Assembly: GCA_934678955.1 (NCBI GenBank)
Contig: CAKUSI010000002.1
Span: 1 to 44,514 of the forward strand
Source of the DNA: an uncultured Austwickia sp.
Lineage (GTDB): Bacteria; Actinomycetota; Actinomycetes; Actinomycetales; Dermatophilaceae
Reading direction: 5' to 3'
DNA: 44,514 nucleotides
The translations under genes were made by a program, and so were the position numbers. Position 1 is the stretch's first letter, and every line of letters starts with the position of its first letter. Positions 8,261-17,141 of this stretch are shown piece after piece. Below the pieces are notes generated by a model. That model worked only from the letters and a program-made list of their open reading frames with translations, did no database searches and had not been told where the DNA came from.

Positions 8261-8622
8261 GTACACCGTCCTCACCGTGTCGTCCATCCCCGCCCTCGTC
8301 GCGGTGGAGTTCTTCTGGCTGCGGACCGGCCTGTTCGGGAGGCTCCAGTACTGGCTCGCCATCGCGATCGTCTTCTTCTTCCAGATCTGGGTCGGCGGAT
8401 GGCTGACCAAGGTGAGCGACCCGATCTTCCTCTACAACCCGGCTGGCCCACCACTCGGGCGTCCGCTTCCCCTGGGACATCCTGGTGGAGGACTTCGGCT
8501 TCGGCTGGGTGATGGTCACCCTGACCCCGCTCGTGTGGGAACGCCTGGGCCGTCGCACCCCGCACCCGCACCCGCACCCGCACCCGCACCCGCACCCGCA
8601 CCCGCACCCGGAGGCATCATGA
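8253..8622 (+). pseudogene. crtYd: Lycopene beta-cyclase subunit CrtYd, frameshifted, with His-Pro tail
   Basis: It begins at ATG 8253, overlapping crtYc by 8 bp, and reads MPEYTVLTVSS...GGWLTKVSDPIFLYNPA. About four extra bases near 8443-8448 then shift the frame. In the corrected frame the protein resumes HHSGVRFPWDILVEDFGFGW and VTLTPLVWERLGRR, typical of CrtYd. It then runs into a (His-Pro)n tail coded by the hexanucleotide repeat at 8560-8610, ending EAS and TGA (8620-8622), which overlaps the crtU ATG. The cluster-2 copy has no His-Pro tail. Confidence 0.85.
8560..8610 (+). repeat. (CCGCAC)8.5 hexanucleotide tandem repeat
   Basis: 51 bp of perfect CCGCAC repeats coding alternating Pro and His at the C-terminus of CrtYd. 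Because the unit is 6 bp, slippage would change tail length without changing frame. It lies 9 bp before the crtU start codon. Confidence 0.95.
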
Positions 8623-10136
8623 ACCAGAACGGCCGACATAGTGCCCTGCCCGGACGCGACCGTCGCGCGGTGCTCCACCCAGCTCCGGGGGGCGCCGGGC
8701 GACTGGACTCCGACCGGCACGTCCTCGTCGTCGGCGGCGGCATCGCCGGGCTGGCCGCGGCGACGGTCCTGGCCGAGCGCGGTGTCCGGGTCACCCTGGC
8801 CGAGGCAACCGACCGGCCCGGCGGTCGGGTGGCGGCGTGGCCGCTGGCCGACGGGCGCACGATGAGCCGCGGCTTCCACGCCTTCTTCCGGCAGTACTAG
8901 AACCTCCGCGCGCTGCTGCGTCACATCGATCCCGATCCGCTTCCTGACTCCCAGTCGACGACTACCCGCTCCAGCGCCCCGACGGGTTGCGCGACTCGTT
9001 CACCGGCCCGCCCACCACCCCGCCGTGGTCGGTGCTGGAGTTCGTCCGGCGCAGCCCGTCGTTCACCCTCGCCACGCTGGCCCGGGTCAATCTCCCTGCT
9101 GCCCTCGAACTGCTCAGGGTCCGGTTCCCGGGCACCCATGCCGCCTACGACGGCGAGTCGGCCGCCCAGTTCCTGGACCGGCTGCGCTTCCCGCCCGAGG
9201 CGCGCGCCCTCGCGCTGGAGTTGTTCGCGCGCTCCTTCTTCGCCGACCCGCGCGAGTTCGGGGCCGACGAACTGGTCGCGGTGTTCCACACCTACTTCAT
9301 GGGCTCGGCCGAGGGGCTGCTCTTCGACGTGCCCGACGACGACTACGACACAGCGCTGGGCCCCCCTCGTCCGCCACCTGGCCGCGCTCGGCGTCACAAT
9401 CCGCACGGACGCCCGCGTCACGGACCTCACGCTGGCCGCCGACCGGGTGACGGCGCTGGTGTCAGGCGAACCCGTCGAGGCGGACGCCTGCGTCCTGCGG
9501 CCGACCCACGCTCCGCCCGCGAAATGGTGGCGGCGCTGCCGGACGCCGACCCGGCGTGGCGCGACGCCGTCGCCGCGACCCGCAACGCGCCCCCGTTCGT
9601 GGTCATCCGTCTCTGGCTGGACCGCGCCGTGGACGCCGAACGTCCTGCCTTCCTCGGCACCACCGGGTACGGCGACCTGGACAACGTGTCGGCGCTCGAG
9701 CGCTTCGAGGCGAGCGCCGCCGGCTGGTCGCGGGCCACCGGCGGCTCGGTGGTCGAGTTGCACGCGTACGCATGCCCGACGTGGCGTCCGACCGGGGCGC
9801 CGCGGACGCCGTGGCGGCCCGGCTCGAGGACGAACTGCACCGCGTGTTCCCCGAGACGGCTGGGATCGCCGTGCGCCACCGCGAGGTCCTCGTCCGTGAC
9901 GACTGCGTCCTCATCACGCCCGACCCCTGGGAGGTGCGCCCCGGCGTCCGGACGCCCTCGCCTCGCCTCGTGCTCGCGGGTGCCTGGGTGCGCTGCGACC
10001 ATCCCGTGGCGCTCATGGAGCGTGCCGCGACCACGGGCTTCCTGGCCGCCAACGAGTTGCTCGGCGGCTGGGGCGCCCGGGAGAGAACGTGTGGACCGTG
10101 CCACTGCGGGGGATCCTGGCGCGTCCCACGCGCTGA
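8619..10136 (+). pseudogene. crtU: Isorenieratene synthase CrtU (carotene desaturase/methyltransferase), cluster 1, broken
   Basis: CrtU desaturates beta-rings and shifts a methyl group to make aromatic end groups. The dinucleotide-binding fold VLVVGGGIAGLAAA and the family stretch SRGFHAFFRQY are present. A TAG at 8898-8900 replaces the second Tyr of the FRQYYNLRALLR motif seen intact in cluster 2. Frameshifts follow at about 8945-8985, 9358, 9510-9530, 9770 and 10080. Between them the family sequence is continuous (FARSFFADPREF, NVSALERFEASAAGW, GSVVELHAYA, HPVALMERAATTG). The predicted natural stop is TGA at 10134-10136. Confidence 0.88.
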
Positions 10137-10159
10137 ACCACTCGCCGCCGACGAGCCGC

Positions 10160-10588
10160 TCAGATGTCGGCGCCACCCTCGTCGAGGAGCGGGGGCTCGG
10201 GGGGCGCCGCCTGCCCGGTGTCGCGCGGCGTGAGGGGCATCAGGTCCCAGGCAGCGGACAGCGCCGCGGTCCCCGGGTTCCTGCGGGCGCCGGGGGTGAG
10301 GTCGTCCAGGCCCATCGCCGCCCAGAAGTCCCGGTGCTGTTCGCAGTCCAGCACAGCGGTGACCTGCCCGCGCACCGGGGCCCGGTTGCGGCCCGCGGTG
10401 ACGTGCAGGAAGCGGTGGCCGGAATCCTTGGCCCGCCACGCGACCACCTCCGGGTGGGACAGGACCAGCGCCCAGGCGAGTAGTTCGGACGGGCCCGCGA
10501 CCGTGGCGGTCACGTCGCCGACGATGTCGAGGTCACGGCTGATCCGAAGCAGGATCGCCAGTTCATGCGCATCCTTGGCCGGGTACAC
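10160..10588 (-). CDS. Conserved-looking hypothetical protein
   Basis: An open frame of 142 codons from GTG 10588, chosen because GGAGG lies 7 bp upstream; a TTG at 10621 would add 11 residues. The protein is soluble, with no membrane segment or signal peptide. It has an acidic helix (DAHELAILLRISRDLD) and a beta-rich middle (FLHVTAGRNRAPVRGQVTAVLDC). I do not recognise the family. It lies between the convergent ends of crtU and crtB of cluster 1 and reads in the crtB direction. Third-position GC is high, so it is likely a real gene. Confidence 0.5.
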   Translation of the reverse strand: MYPAKDAHELAILLRISRDLDIVGDVTATVAGPSELLAWALVLSHPEVVAWRAKDSGHRFLHVTAGRNRAPVRGQVTAVLDCEQHRDFWAAMGLDDLTPGARRNPGTAALSAAWDLMPLTPRDTGQAAPPEPPLLDEGGADI

Positions 10589-10672
10589 GATTCTGCCTCC
10601 ATCCGGTTCAGGCACCGACAACTGGTTCTATTTCACCACCCCGGAGAGCGTGTCAGGGGCCTCGGAGGATTG

Positions 10673-11540
10673 TCAACGCTGCGGAACCCCGACGGTGACC
10701 GACCGCAGCGCGACCGCCAGCTTCTCGGCGTCCGGCACGCGGATGCGTCCGCCGAACACGTCGTAGTCGGCGGCTTCGATGCGGTCGAGGATGCGACTGT
10801 AGAGCACCAGGGCCGTCCCCACGCAGCGCCGGGAGGCGGGAGGCAGCAGGGGCATTCCTTCCTCCGCGTGGGCGTACAGGGTGTGGGCGCGGGCCACCTG
10901 CTCGGCCATCATCGCCCGCCAGGCGGGCGTGACGGTACGCAGCCAGGGGTCGGCGCCGTGGCGCCGCAGGTCGGCCTGGGGCAGGTAGACGCGCCCCCGG
11001 TCGAGGTCCTCGGCGACGTCGCGCAGGAAGCTGGTCAGCTGGAACGCGTTGCCCAGCGCCCGCGCGGGTTCCTTCGCCGCAGCGGAGTACGGCTCGAGCA
11101 CCGGCAGCATCATCTCCCCGATCACGGCCGCCGAGCCCTCCATGTAGCCGTCAAGCAACTCCTCCCAGGCCTCCCACGTGTCGCGCTCCAGGTCGGACGC
11201 CATCGCCGCGAAGAACCGCTCGAAGCACTCCCGAGACGTCCCGCGCCGCCGGAGCTGTCGACGATCGCGGCCATCACGGGTTCCTTGGAGCCTGCCTCCA
11301 GCGCCGTGAAGAGGGTCTTGCAGAAAGCCAGCAGGCGCTCCGCCGGCGTCCCCTCCTGGGGGCCCGCGAGGTCACCCGATCAGGCTCGTCGACGATGTCA
11401 TCGGGGAGCCGACAGAGGGCGTACACGGTGAACATGTCGCGGCGTTGCGCGGGCGGCAACAACCGGCCCCCCAGTAATACGTCGTGCCGTACTGCTTGGT
11501 GAGTTCGCCGCAGCGCCGGTACCCGGCTTCGAGTCGTCAT
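10673..11540 (-). pseudogene. crtB: Phytoene synthase CrtB, cluster 1, frameshifted
   Basis: Phytoene synthase joins two GGPP molecules. ATG 11540 overlaps the crtI stop (ATGA). The N-terminal part gives GGRLLPPAQRRDMFTVYALC and the first Asp-rich motif DDIVDEPD (about 11370-11405, minus). The frame is lost around 11210-11370. It is resumed from about 11203, with GSAAVIGEMMLPVL, the second Asp-rich motif DVAEDLDRGRVYLP and an intact C-terminus to TGA at 10673. At least two indels separate the halves. Unlike the cluster-2 copy there is no Rieske extension. Confidence 0.85.
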
Positions 11541-12458
11541 CGGTCGAACTCCCGGACGCGCTGGGCCACGAGCTTGCCCGAGATCAGCACCATCGGGATG
11601 CCCACGCCCGGCGTGGTTCCGGAACCGGCGAACCAGGCCGGGACCCTCCGATCGACGTTGCGGGGTCGGAAGGGTCCGGTCTGCGGCAGCGTGTGGGCCA
11701 GGGAGAACGGCGTCCCCGCCTCCATGCCCTGGGCGTGCCAGTCCGCCGGGGTCACGAGCTCTTCTGTCACGATGTCGGTGGGGTGCCCGAAGTCGCCGAG
11801 GAAGGCGTGCAACCGGTCCCGGAGCAGCGGACCCTCCTTCTCCCAGCCAATCGCCCCACCGCCAGATTGGGCACCGGCTCCAGGGCGTAGAGGGTGCGCG
11901 CCCCTTCGGGTGCCGCACCCGGGTCGTCCCGCGAGGGGACGGCGATGAAGCGGGACCGGTCCCGCATCGGGACGCTGCGCACCAGCAGGTCGGTGAACGC
12001 GTCCGACCAAGCCTCCCCGAAGTGGATGTTGTGGTGGCCGGTCGCCTCGGGCAGGTCCTCCCGGACGCCGACGAAGTCGTCGAACGCCCTTGCGTCCTTC
12101 CGGCCGCTCTCCGCCTCGATGACCTCACGCATCTTCTCGTGGCCGGGGCGCACCAGCAGGCGCGATCCGTCGGCGAAGAAGGCGTGGCAGGCGGGGTCGA
12201 GCATCTGCAGGGTGACGTAGGCCCCGACGGTGCGACCGACCGCCCTGAACGCCTCCTCCAGCTGCGGTACCATCGTGAACACCATGGGTGCGGTTTCGAA
12301 TTGGAACCTATCACGCGCAACGTGCCGTTGCGCCCGCCCGGGAAGGACTCGCGCTCGACGACCGTGACGCGATGGCCTGCTTCCGCTAGGTCCAGGGCCG
12401 CGGCCAGCCCGGAGAGGCCGTCACCCACCACGATGGTGTGCTTGTCCGGTGCGGTCAC
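11537..12458 (-). pseudogene. crtI: Phytoene desaturase CrtI, cluster 1, internally deleted
   Basis: Begins at GTG 12458 with TIVVGDGLSGLAAALDLAEAG (FAD fold). It continues past frameshifts near 12300 to LDPACHAFFADGSRLLV and FDDFVGV. It then jumps directly to EATGHHNIHFGEAW, which in the intact cluster-2 enzyme lies about 190 codons further on. More shifts occur near 11850. The C-terminus (GPFRPRNVDRR, FAGSGTTPGVGIPMVLISGK) is recognisable. The reading is about 560 bp shorter than cluster-2 crtI, and the enzyme must be inactive. Confidence 0.87.
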
Positions 12459-12701
12459 GCCGACCGCCAGGCGATAGAGCCAGTAGGCCAGGGTGGTGCG
12501 GACGCGCTTGCCCCGCCCGATCAACAGGCCGCGCCATCCGGGCAGGTCGTGGCGCAGCACGTCTACCCCGAGCCCGGCGGAGAACTCCTCCCAGTCCTCG
12601 GCCAGGGCCGAGAGCTTGTCCTCCAGCAGGGAGTCCACGTCGCGACGCGCGGCATCGGGGTCGGGGCTCTGGTGGTGGCCGAACGAGGTCTTGGACGCCA
12701 T
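12459..12701 (-). pseudogene. crtE: GGPP synthase CrtE, N-terminal stub
   Basis: From ATG 12701 about 80 codons resemble the start of an actinobacterial polyprenyl (GGPP) synthase: acidic helices (LLEDKLSALAEDW) followed by LIGRGKRVRTTLAYWLYRLAVG, where the family has GGKRxRP-type substrate-binding residues. The frame then runs straight into the GTG of crtI. Everything with the DDxxD motifs is missing, so most of crtE was deleted and the stub is fused in frame to crtI. No other crtE was found in the window. Confidence 0.65.
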
Positions 12702-13264
12702 GGCGGCCATCATGAGCGGCACCTGACGCGCCGCCCACGGGCTGTACACGTCCGGCGTCGCCGTGATGGCCGCGGTCAGGCTCTCCCAGGGCACCCGGGC
12801 CCAGTCGGCCACCTCAGCGGCGTCCGGACGGGGATCCTCGTCGGCGACGAACCCGGCGTAGACCGGGCACACCTCGTTCTCGACGATGCCGGAGGCGTCC
12901 GTGGCCCGGTAGCGGAAGTCGGGGAGGAGCGGGATGAGTGGACCCACGACCAGCCCCAGTTCCTCGCGGATGCGACGCCGGGCGGCGGCCTCGATGCCCT
13001 CCCCCGGGCGGGGGTGGCCACATGCCGAGTTCGTCCAGACGCCGGGCCAGGTGCTCTTGGCCAGGGCGCGCGCCGGGTCACCAGCACCTCGCCCCGGGCG
13101 TTGAACAGGTAGGTGGAGAAGGCCAGGTGGAGCGGCGTGGCGTCGGTGTGGACACGGAGGCGGTCAGCGCGCCCGATCGGGCGTTCCTGCTCGTCCAGCA
13201 GGACGACATCGTCGCCGACAGGTGATGTCGCCAGCTCGTGGCGAGGGTAACGGGGCTGGCTCAT
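12700..13264 (-). pseudogene. idi: Isopentenyl-diphosphate isomerase Idi, cluster 1, frameshifted
   Basis: Type I IDI interconverts IPP and DMAPP. ATG 13264 (or 13267) follows GGAG. The N-terminal part is intact (DATPLHLAFSTYLFNARGEVLVTRRA). A frameshift at about 13070-13080 moves the catalytic Cys/Nudix region to another frame. It is resumed from about 12950 with PLLPDFRYRATDASGIVENEVCPVY, containing the E-N-E metal and catalytic pair. The C-terminal frame continues without a stop into crtE. An operator-like site (13277-13290) lies immediately upstream of the start codon. Confidence 0.83.
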
Positions 13265-13276
13265 CATGGCTCCGTC

Positions 13277-13290
13277 CAATGTTGGTACAA
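13277..13290 (+). promoter_or_regulatory. LitR/CarH-type operator upstream of idi
   Basis: CAATGTTGGTACAA, 12 bp before the idi start codon on the opposite strand. It shares the CAATGTTkGTwyAA pattern with 13339-13352 and 6881-6894. The two sites in the idi-litR intergenic region are 62 bp apart, about six helical turns, which would suit a tetrameric CarH-type repressor. Confidence 0.6.
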
Positions 13291-13338
13291 CCTCTCCGCG
13301 GTAGACCGCTGATTACGCGCTGCGCAAGACATTTCGTC

Positions 13339-13352
13339 CAATGTTTGTATAA
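13339..13352 (+). promoter_or_regulatory. LitR/CarH-type operator upstream of litR
   Basis: CAATGTTTGTATAA, overlapping a likely litR -10 element (TATAAG, 13348-13353) and 36 bp before the GTG start. The placement predicts autorepression. Confidence 0.6.
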
Positions 13353-13387
13353 GCTGGACCTTCGACTCCTCGCAAAGGAGGAAAAGG

Positions 13388-14227
13388 GTGTACACGGTCA
13401 GCCAGGCTGCGGCACTCACCGGCACCCCCACGGCGACACTGCGTGCCTGGGAACGCCGGTACGGCGTCATCGAGCCCACGCGAACCGAGGGGGGCTACCG
13501 GCTCTACAACGCGACACAGATCGCCCTTCTCCGCGAGATGGTGGCCCGCATCGAGGGCGGGATGAGACCCGCGCAGGCGGCCGCCAGCCTGGCCGGCCCA
13601 CGCAAGCGGGCGGGGAGTCTCGGTGACCCCGACCTGGTCGCCGCCGCGGCGTCGCTGGATCCGGCCAGGCTGCAGGCGACCATCGAGGAGGCCTTCGCGG
13701 CGTCCGCCTTCGAGGTGGTCGTCACCACGTGGCTCCTTCCCCAACTCAGGGCTCTGGGTGAGGCGTGGGCGGACGGAAGGGTCTCGGTCGCACAGGAGCA
13801 CTTTGCCTCCGCCGGACTGATGACCGCGGTGGCCTCGACGTTCGCCGACACCGTCGCAGACCCCAACGGGGCGACGGTGCTTGTCGGACTCCCAGCCGGC
13901 GCCCGCCACCAACTGGCCCTCTACGCGTTCGCCACCTGCCTGCGCCGTCTCGGCCTCAACGTGCTCTACCTGGGCGCGGACCTGCCGGCGGAGGAGTGGC
14001 TCTCCGCGGCGCGCGTCCAGCGCCCGCGCGCGGCCGTCCTGGGCGCGCACTCCCCTCGGGACGCCGCCGCCGGCGGCCTAGTGGTCGAGGCGCTGGCCGG
14101 TTCGTCTATCCCCGTCTGGGTGGGTGGCGCCACAGCCAATGAGGTACAGGGGGCCACGCCGCTCCCCGATGACCCCCCCGAGGCGGCGCGGCAACTGCAT
14201 CGGATCCTGCGAGGCCAACAAACCTGA
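13388..14227 (+). CDS. litR: B12-dependent MerR-family photoreceptor repressor (LitR/CarH type)
   Basis: A 279-residue regulator. An N-terminal MerR winged helix (YTVSQAAALTGTPTATLRAWERRYG, residues 2-26) is followed by a helical cobalamin-binding domain with the W-x9-EH signature (W127, E137-H138). A Rossmann-like B12 domain follows, with His174 in the position of the lower cobalt ligand of CarH. In known LitR/CarH proteins adenosylcobalamin drives tetramer formation and repression in the dark, and light breaks the Co-C bond and frees the operator. GTG 13388 is preceded by AAAGGAGG. The gene is divergent from idi-crtE-crtI-crtB and apparently intact, although its local targets are broken. 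The photolyase operon is the best remaining target. Confidence 0.93.
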   Translation: MYTVSQAAALTGTPTATLRAWERRYGVIEPTRTEGGYRLYNATQIALLREMVARIEGGMRPAQAAASLAGPRKRAGSLGDPDLVAAAASLDPARLQATIEEAFAASAFEVVVTTWLLPQLRALGEAWADGRVSVAQEHFASAGLMTAVASTFADTVADPNGATVLVGLPAGARHQLALYAFATCLRRLGLNVLYLGADLPAEEWLSAARVQRPRAAVLGAHSPRDAAAGGLVVEALAGSSIPVWVGGATANEVQGATPLPDDPPEAARQLHRILRGQQT

Positions 14228-14324
14228 GGCGGCTCCTACCCCGTGGGGTCGACAGGCAGTTCGCCCGTGAGCGCAACGTCCTCCGCGATATCGCGCAACT
14301 TCCGGTTGAGATGCAGGGCTACCG

Positions 14325-14540
14325 CGTTGTTGATCGGGTCGTGATGTTCGGTATGGGTTCGTTGTCGAGCAGGGCGATGACACGTTCGACGCGGCGGGCC
14401 ATCGCGGCAAGGGTGGGCGTGATGGCGGTGATGCCGGCAGCGCGGATCAGGCCCAGGGCGGTGTTGCGCTGGGTGGCCATCACCCGCGGTCGGGTGCCCG
14501 TTCGGATCTCGCTGCGGTCTTCGTCGTAAGCGACGGCAGG
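14325..14540 (-). pseudogene. ISAs1-family transposase, C-terminal remnant
   Basis: Minus-strand reading gives AYDEDRSEIRTGTRPRVMAT followed by QRNTALGLIRAAG and a helical tail. This lines up with the C-terminus of the ISAs1 transposase at 40422-41407 (REDHSRIRTGNGPRVMATLR). It is a related but not identical element. No N-terminal part or inverted ends were found. A short different frame (14236-14330) continues to a stop and is not recognised. Confidence 0.75.
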
Positions 14541-14599
14541 GGCTTTGAGTCATGCCGATCCTGGCGACCAGAACCCCGTCTCACGGGGTCACGAAAAGG

Positions 14600-15025
14600 T
14601 AACGGGCACACCCCGATCGACGGGGCGACCGAGGTCGACCGCCAGGCCGACGTTGCCGCGGCCACCCGGCTCGTGCGGGACCTCGTGCAGGCCGTCCACA
14701 TGGAGGGCAGGATCGACGCGGTGCCTGAGTACGTCGGTGAGGGGTTTCGTCCAACACAACGTGCTCGGTGGCGACGGCGTGCAGGGGTACATCGACTTTG
14801 CGAAGCACCTCAGGTCGATCCACCACCGAGCGAACCCCGGCACGCTGCACCGGACGTTCGCCGCGGGTGACTTCGCGCTGCAGCTTCGTGAGAACCATCG
14901 ACGACGGCATCAACGCTTTCCACGACCTCTTTCGCGTCGCCGACAGCAATATCCTTGAGCACTGGGACGTCATCGGCCACATCCCCGACCGCTCGGAGTG
15001 GAACAACACCCACGGCCCGTTCTGA
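14600..15025 (+). pseudogene. SnoaL-like (NTF2-fold) protein, frameshifted
   Basis: Three consecutive plus-strand frames together spell a SnoaL-like protein: helical N-terminus (ADVAAATRLVRDLVQAVHMEG), then FVQHNVLGGDGVQGYIDF, then LFRVADSNILEHWDVIGHIP and the terminal SEWNNTHGPF before TGA 15023-15025. Frameshifts lie at about 14745 and 14890. Such proteins are small hydrolase- or isomerase-like enzymes of unclear substrate. The gene is convergent with crtI of cluster 2, and no functional link is evident. Confidence 0.7.
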
Positions 15026-15045
15026 CGAAGCCGCCGGTCGACGGG

Positions 15046-16527
15046 TCAGCCGCGGGGGATGTAGTCGGCCACGCGGCGGGCGGCGAGCTTGCCCGACACG
15101 AGCACCATCGGCACCCCGACACCCGGCACGGTGCCCGAGCCGGCGAAGAAGAGACCCGGGCGACGGCGCTCGACATTCCCCGGCCGGAACGGGCCGGTCT
15201 GCGTGAACGTGTGCGCCAGCGCGAACGGCGTGCCGCCCGCCATGCCCATCCTCGCCCAGTCCGTCGGGTCGACGAGTTCCTCGGTGACGATGTCCGTCGG
15301 GTAGCCCTCCCGGTCGAGGAAGGCGAGCAGGTCCTCCCGGATCCGCGGTCGCTCGGTCGCCCAGTCGAGGCGGCCGACCTTGAGGTTGGGCACTGGTTCG
15401 AGCACGTAGAGCGTCGAGCAGCCCTCGGGCGCGGCGCTCGGATCGTCCAGCGAAGGCACCGACACCAGCCGCGACGGGTCGCGCATCCGCTCGCCCTTGG
15501 TCAGCAGGTCCTCGAACGCCTCGTCCCACGCGTCGCCGAAGTGGATGTTGTGGTGCGCCACGCCCTGCGGCACGCCGCGGACGCCGACGTGCCAGACGAC
15601 GGCAGATGGCGAGTATGTCGGACGCGCTGCCGCCCGCGGCGGCGTGAGATCGGGGAGGAGCCGGTCGTACGCCGTGGGCAGGTCGAGGGTACACACGACG
15701 GCGTCGGCCCCGAGCTTCTCCTCACCGACCGCGGCCACCGCAACGCCCGCGACGACGCCGTCGGCACAGATGAGCAGCCGCGTCACGGTCGCACCATACC
15801 GGAAGACGACCCCGGCGTCCGCCGCCGCGTCCGCCATCCGCTCCGGCACCGCGCGCATCCCGTCGCGCGGGAACCAGACGCCCTCGATGCTATCCATGTG
15901 GGTGATGACCGCGTAGATTGCGAGGGCCTGCTCCGGTGCGAGCCCGGCGTACATGGCCTGGAACGAGAAGAGCCGGTGCAGCCGCGGGTCGCGGAAGCGG
16001 GACCGGATCGCCGGGCCGAGGCGACCGAACCCGCCGAGCGCGACGAGCCGCGCCGCAGCCGCAGGGTTGCGGACGAGGTCGAGCGGGGAGTCGAAGTTCG
16101 CGTCGATGAAGTGCGGCATCTCGAGCAGGTAGAGCCTCCGCAGCCACGCCACGAACTCGTCGAACGCCGCCGCGTCGAGCGACCCGCACTCCCGGGCGAT
16201 CTCGTCGCGCATGTCCTCGTGCGAGGCGCGAACGTGGAGGGTCGAGCCGTCGGCGTACGTCGCCCTGTAGGCGGGGTCGAGCCGCACGAGGTCGAGCACG
16301 TCGTGGGCGCGTCGACCGACCGCCCGCAGCGCCTCGTCAACGAGGTCGACCATGGTGAGCACCGTCGGGCCGGTGTCGAACGTGAAGCCATCGCGCTCGA
16401 GCCGCAGCCCGCGACCGCCCGGCCCTGCCTCGCGTTCGACCACGGTGACCTCGTGGCCGGCGCCCCGGAGGTGGCACGCGGCGGCGAGGCCGGCGATGCC
16501 CGCGCCGATGACGATGACGTGACTCAT
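15046..16527 (-). CDS. crtI: Phytoene desaturase CrtI, cluster 2
   Basis: A 493-residue bacterial-type phytoene desaturase that converts phytoene to lycopene in four steps using FAD. The N-terminal GAGIAG (residues 8-13) is the dinucleotide fold, followed by EREAGPGGR and DTGPTVLTM. The C-terminal family signature FFAGSGTVPGVGVPMVLVSG is complete, as is VAHHNIHFGDAWDEAF. ATG 16527 overlaps the idi stop (ATGA) and has GGAG upstream inside idi. It is the last gene of the nine-gene operon. The internal region missing from cluster-1 crtI is present here. Confidence 0.95.
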   Translation of the reverse strand: MSHVIVIGAGIAGLAAACHLRGAGHEVTVVEREAGPGGRGLRLERDGFTFDTGPTVLTMVDLVDEALRAVGRRAHDVLDLVRLDPAYRATYADGSTLHVRASHEDMRDEIARECGSLDAAAFDEFVAWLRRLYLLEMPHFIDANFDSPLDLVRNPAAAARLVALGGFGRLGPAIRSRFRDPRLHRLFSFQAMYAGLAPEQALAIYAVITHMDSIEGVWFPRDGMRAVPERMADAAADAGVVFRYGATVTRLLICADGVVAGVAVAAVGEEKLGADAVVCTLDLPTAYDRLLPDLTPPRAAARPTYSPSAVVWHVGVRGVPQGVAHHNIHFGDAWDEAFEDLLTKGERMRDPSRLVSVPSLDDPSAAPEGCSTLYVLEPVPNLKVGRLDWATERPRIREDLLAFLDREGYPTDIVTEELVDPTDWARMGMAGGTPFALAHTFTQTGPFRPGNVERRRPGLFFAGSGTVPGVGVPMVLVSGKLAARRVADYIPRG

Positions 16528-17141
16528 GGGGTGCTCCGATCGGGGCGGGAGGGGCGACGGACGGGCTGTGCCGGCGGCGCCGCCGCGCCCCGCGGCATGG
16601 CCGGTGACGCGGCGAGCTGCCGGATCTGCAGCACGGCCCAAGGGCTGAGCAGGGCAGGCGTGGTCGTCGCCGTACGGACGATCTCGTCCCAGTCGACCCA
16701 CGACCACTCGGCGATCTCCGCGCGGTCCGGCCGCAGCTCGCGCGTGTCGACGCGGCCGATCAAGACGGGGCACAGCTCGTTCTCGACGACGCCGCCGGCG
16801 TCGACGGCGCGATAGCGAAAGTCGGGCAGCACCTCGACGAGGTCCCTCGGTGTCGCCCCCAGCTCCTCGGTGACGCGCCGCACCACCGCCTCCTCTGCAC
16901 TCTCGCCCGGGCGAAGGTGGCCGCACGAGGAGTTGCTCCACACGCCCGGCCACGTCCGCTTATCGAGGGCGCGCCGCGTGACGAGCAGGCGGCCGAGCTC
17001 GTCGTAGAGGTACGTCGAGAACGCCAGGTGCAGAGGGGTGTCCTGGCCGTGAACCTCGAGCCGCGGTGCCGTGCCGACCGGCGTGCCGTCGTCCGCGACG
17101 AGCACGACGACGTCCTCGACGTCAGCGTCCGGCGATGACAT
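16524..17141 (-). CDS. idi: Isopentenyl-diphosphate delta-isomerase type I, cluster 2
   Basis: A 205-residue Nudix-fold enzyme balancing IPP and DMAPP for GGPP supply. Catalytic Cys73 and metal ligand His75 lie in SSCGHLRPGES, and Glu120/Glu122 in GGVVENELCPV. The substrate-facing PLHLAFSTYLYD is conserved. The start at 17141 follows AAGGAGG; a frame opening further upstream at 17168 lacks family similarity. The gene overlaps DUF2505 by 20 bp and crtI by 4 bp. The Pro/Arg-rich C-terminus after residue about 185 is probably unstructured. Confidence 0.93.
   Translation of the reverse strand: MSSPDADVEDVVVLVADDGTPVGTAPRLEVHGQDTPLHLAFSTYLYDELGRLLVTRRALDKRTWPGVWSNSSCGHLRPGESAEEAVVRRVTEELGATPRDLVEVLPDFRYRAVDAGGVVENELCPVLIGRVDTRELRPDRAEIAEWSWVDWDEIVRTATTTPALLSPWAVLQIRQLAASPAMPRGAAAPPAQPVRRPSRPDRSTP

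Noticed and set aside
8560..8610. CRISPR array or short-spacer repeat
   Set aside because: It is an uninterrupted tandem hexanucleotide with no spacers and it codes a His-Pro tail in the crtYd frame.
15046..16953. A 635-residue fusion of crtI with an upstream Nudix-like frame
   Set aside because: The extra N-terminal part is the wrong frame of idi. The crtI start at 16527 has a ribosome site and a normal N-terminal FAD fold.
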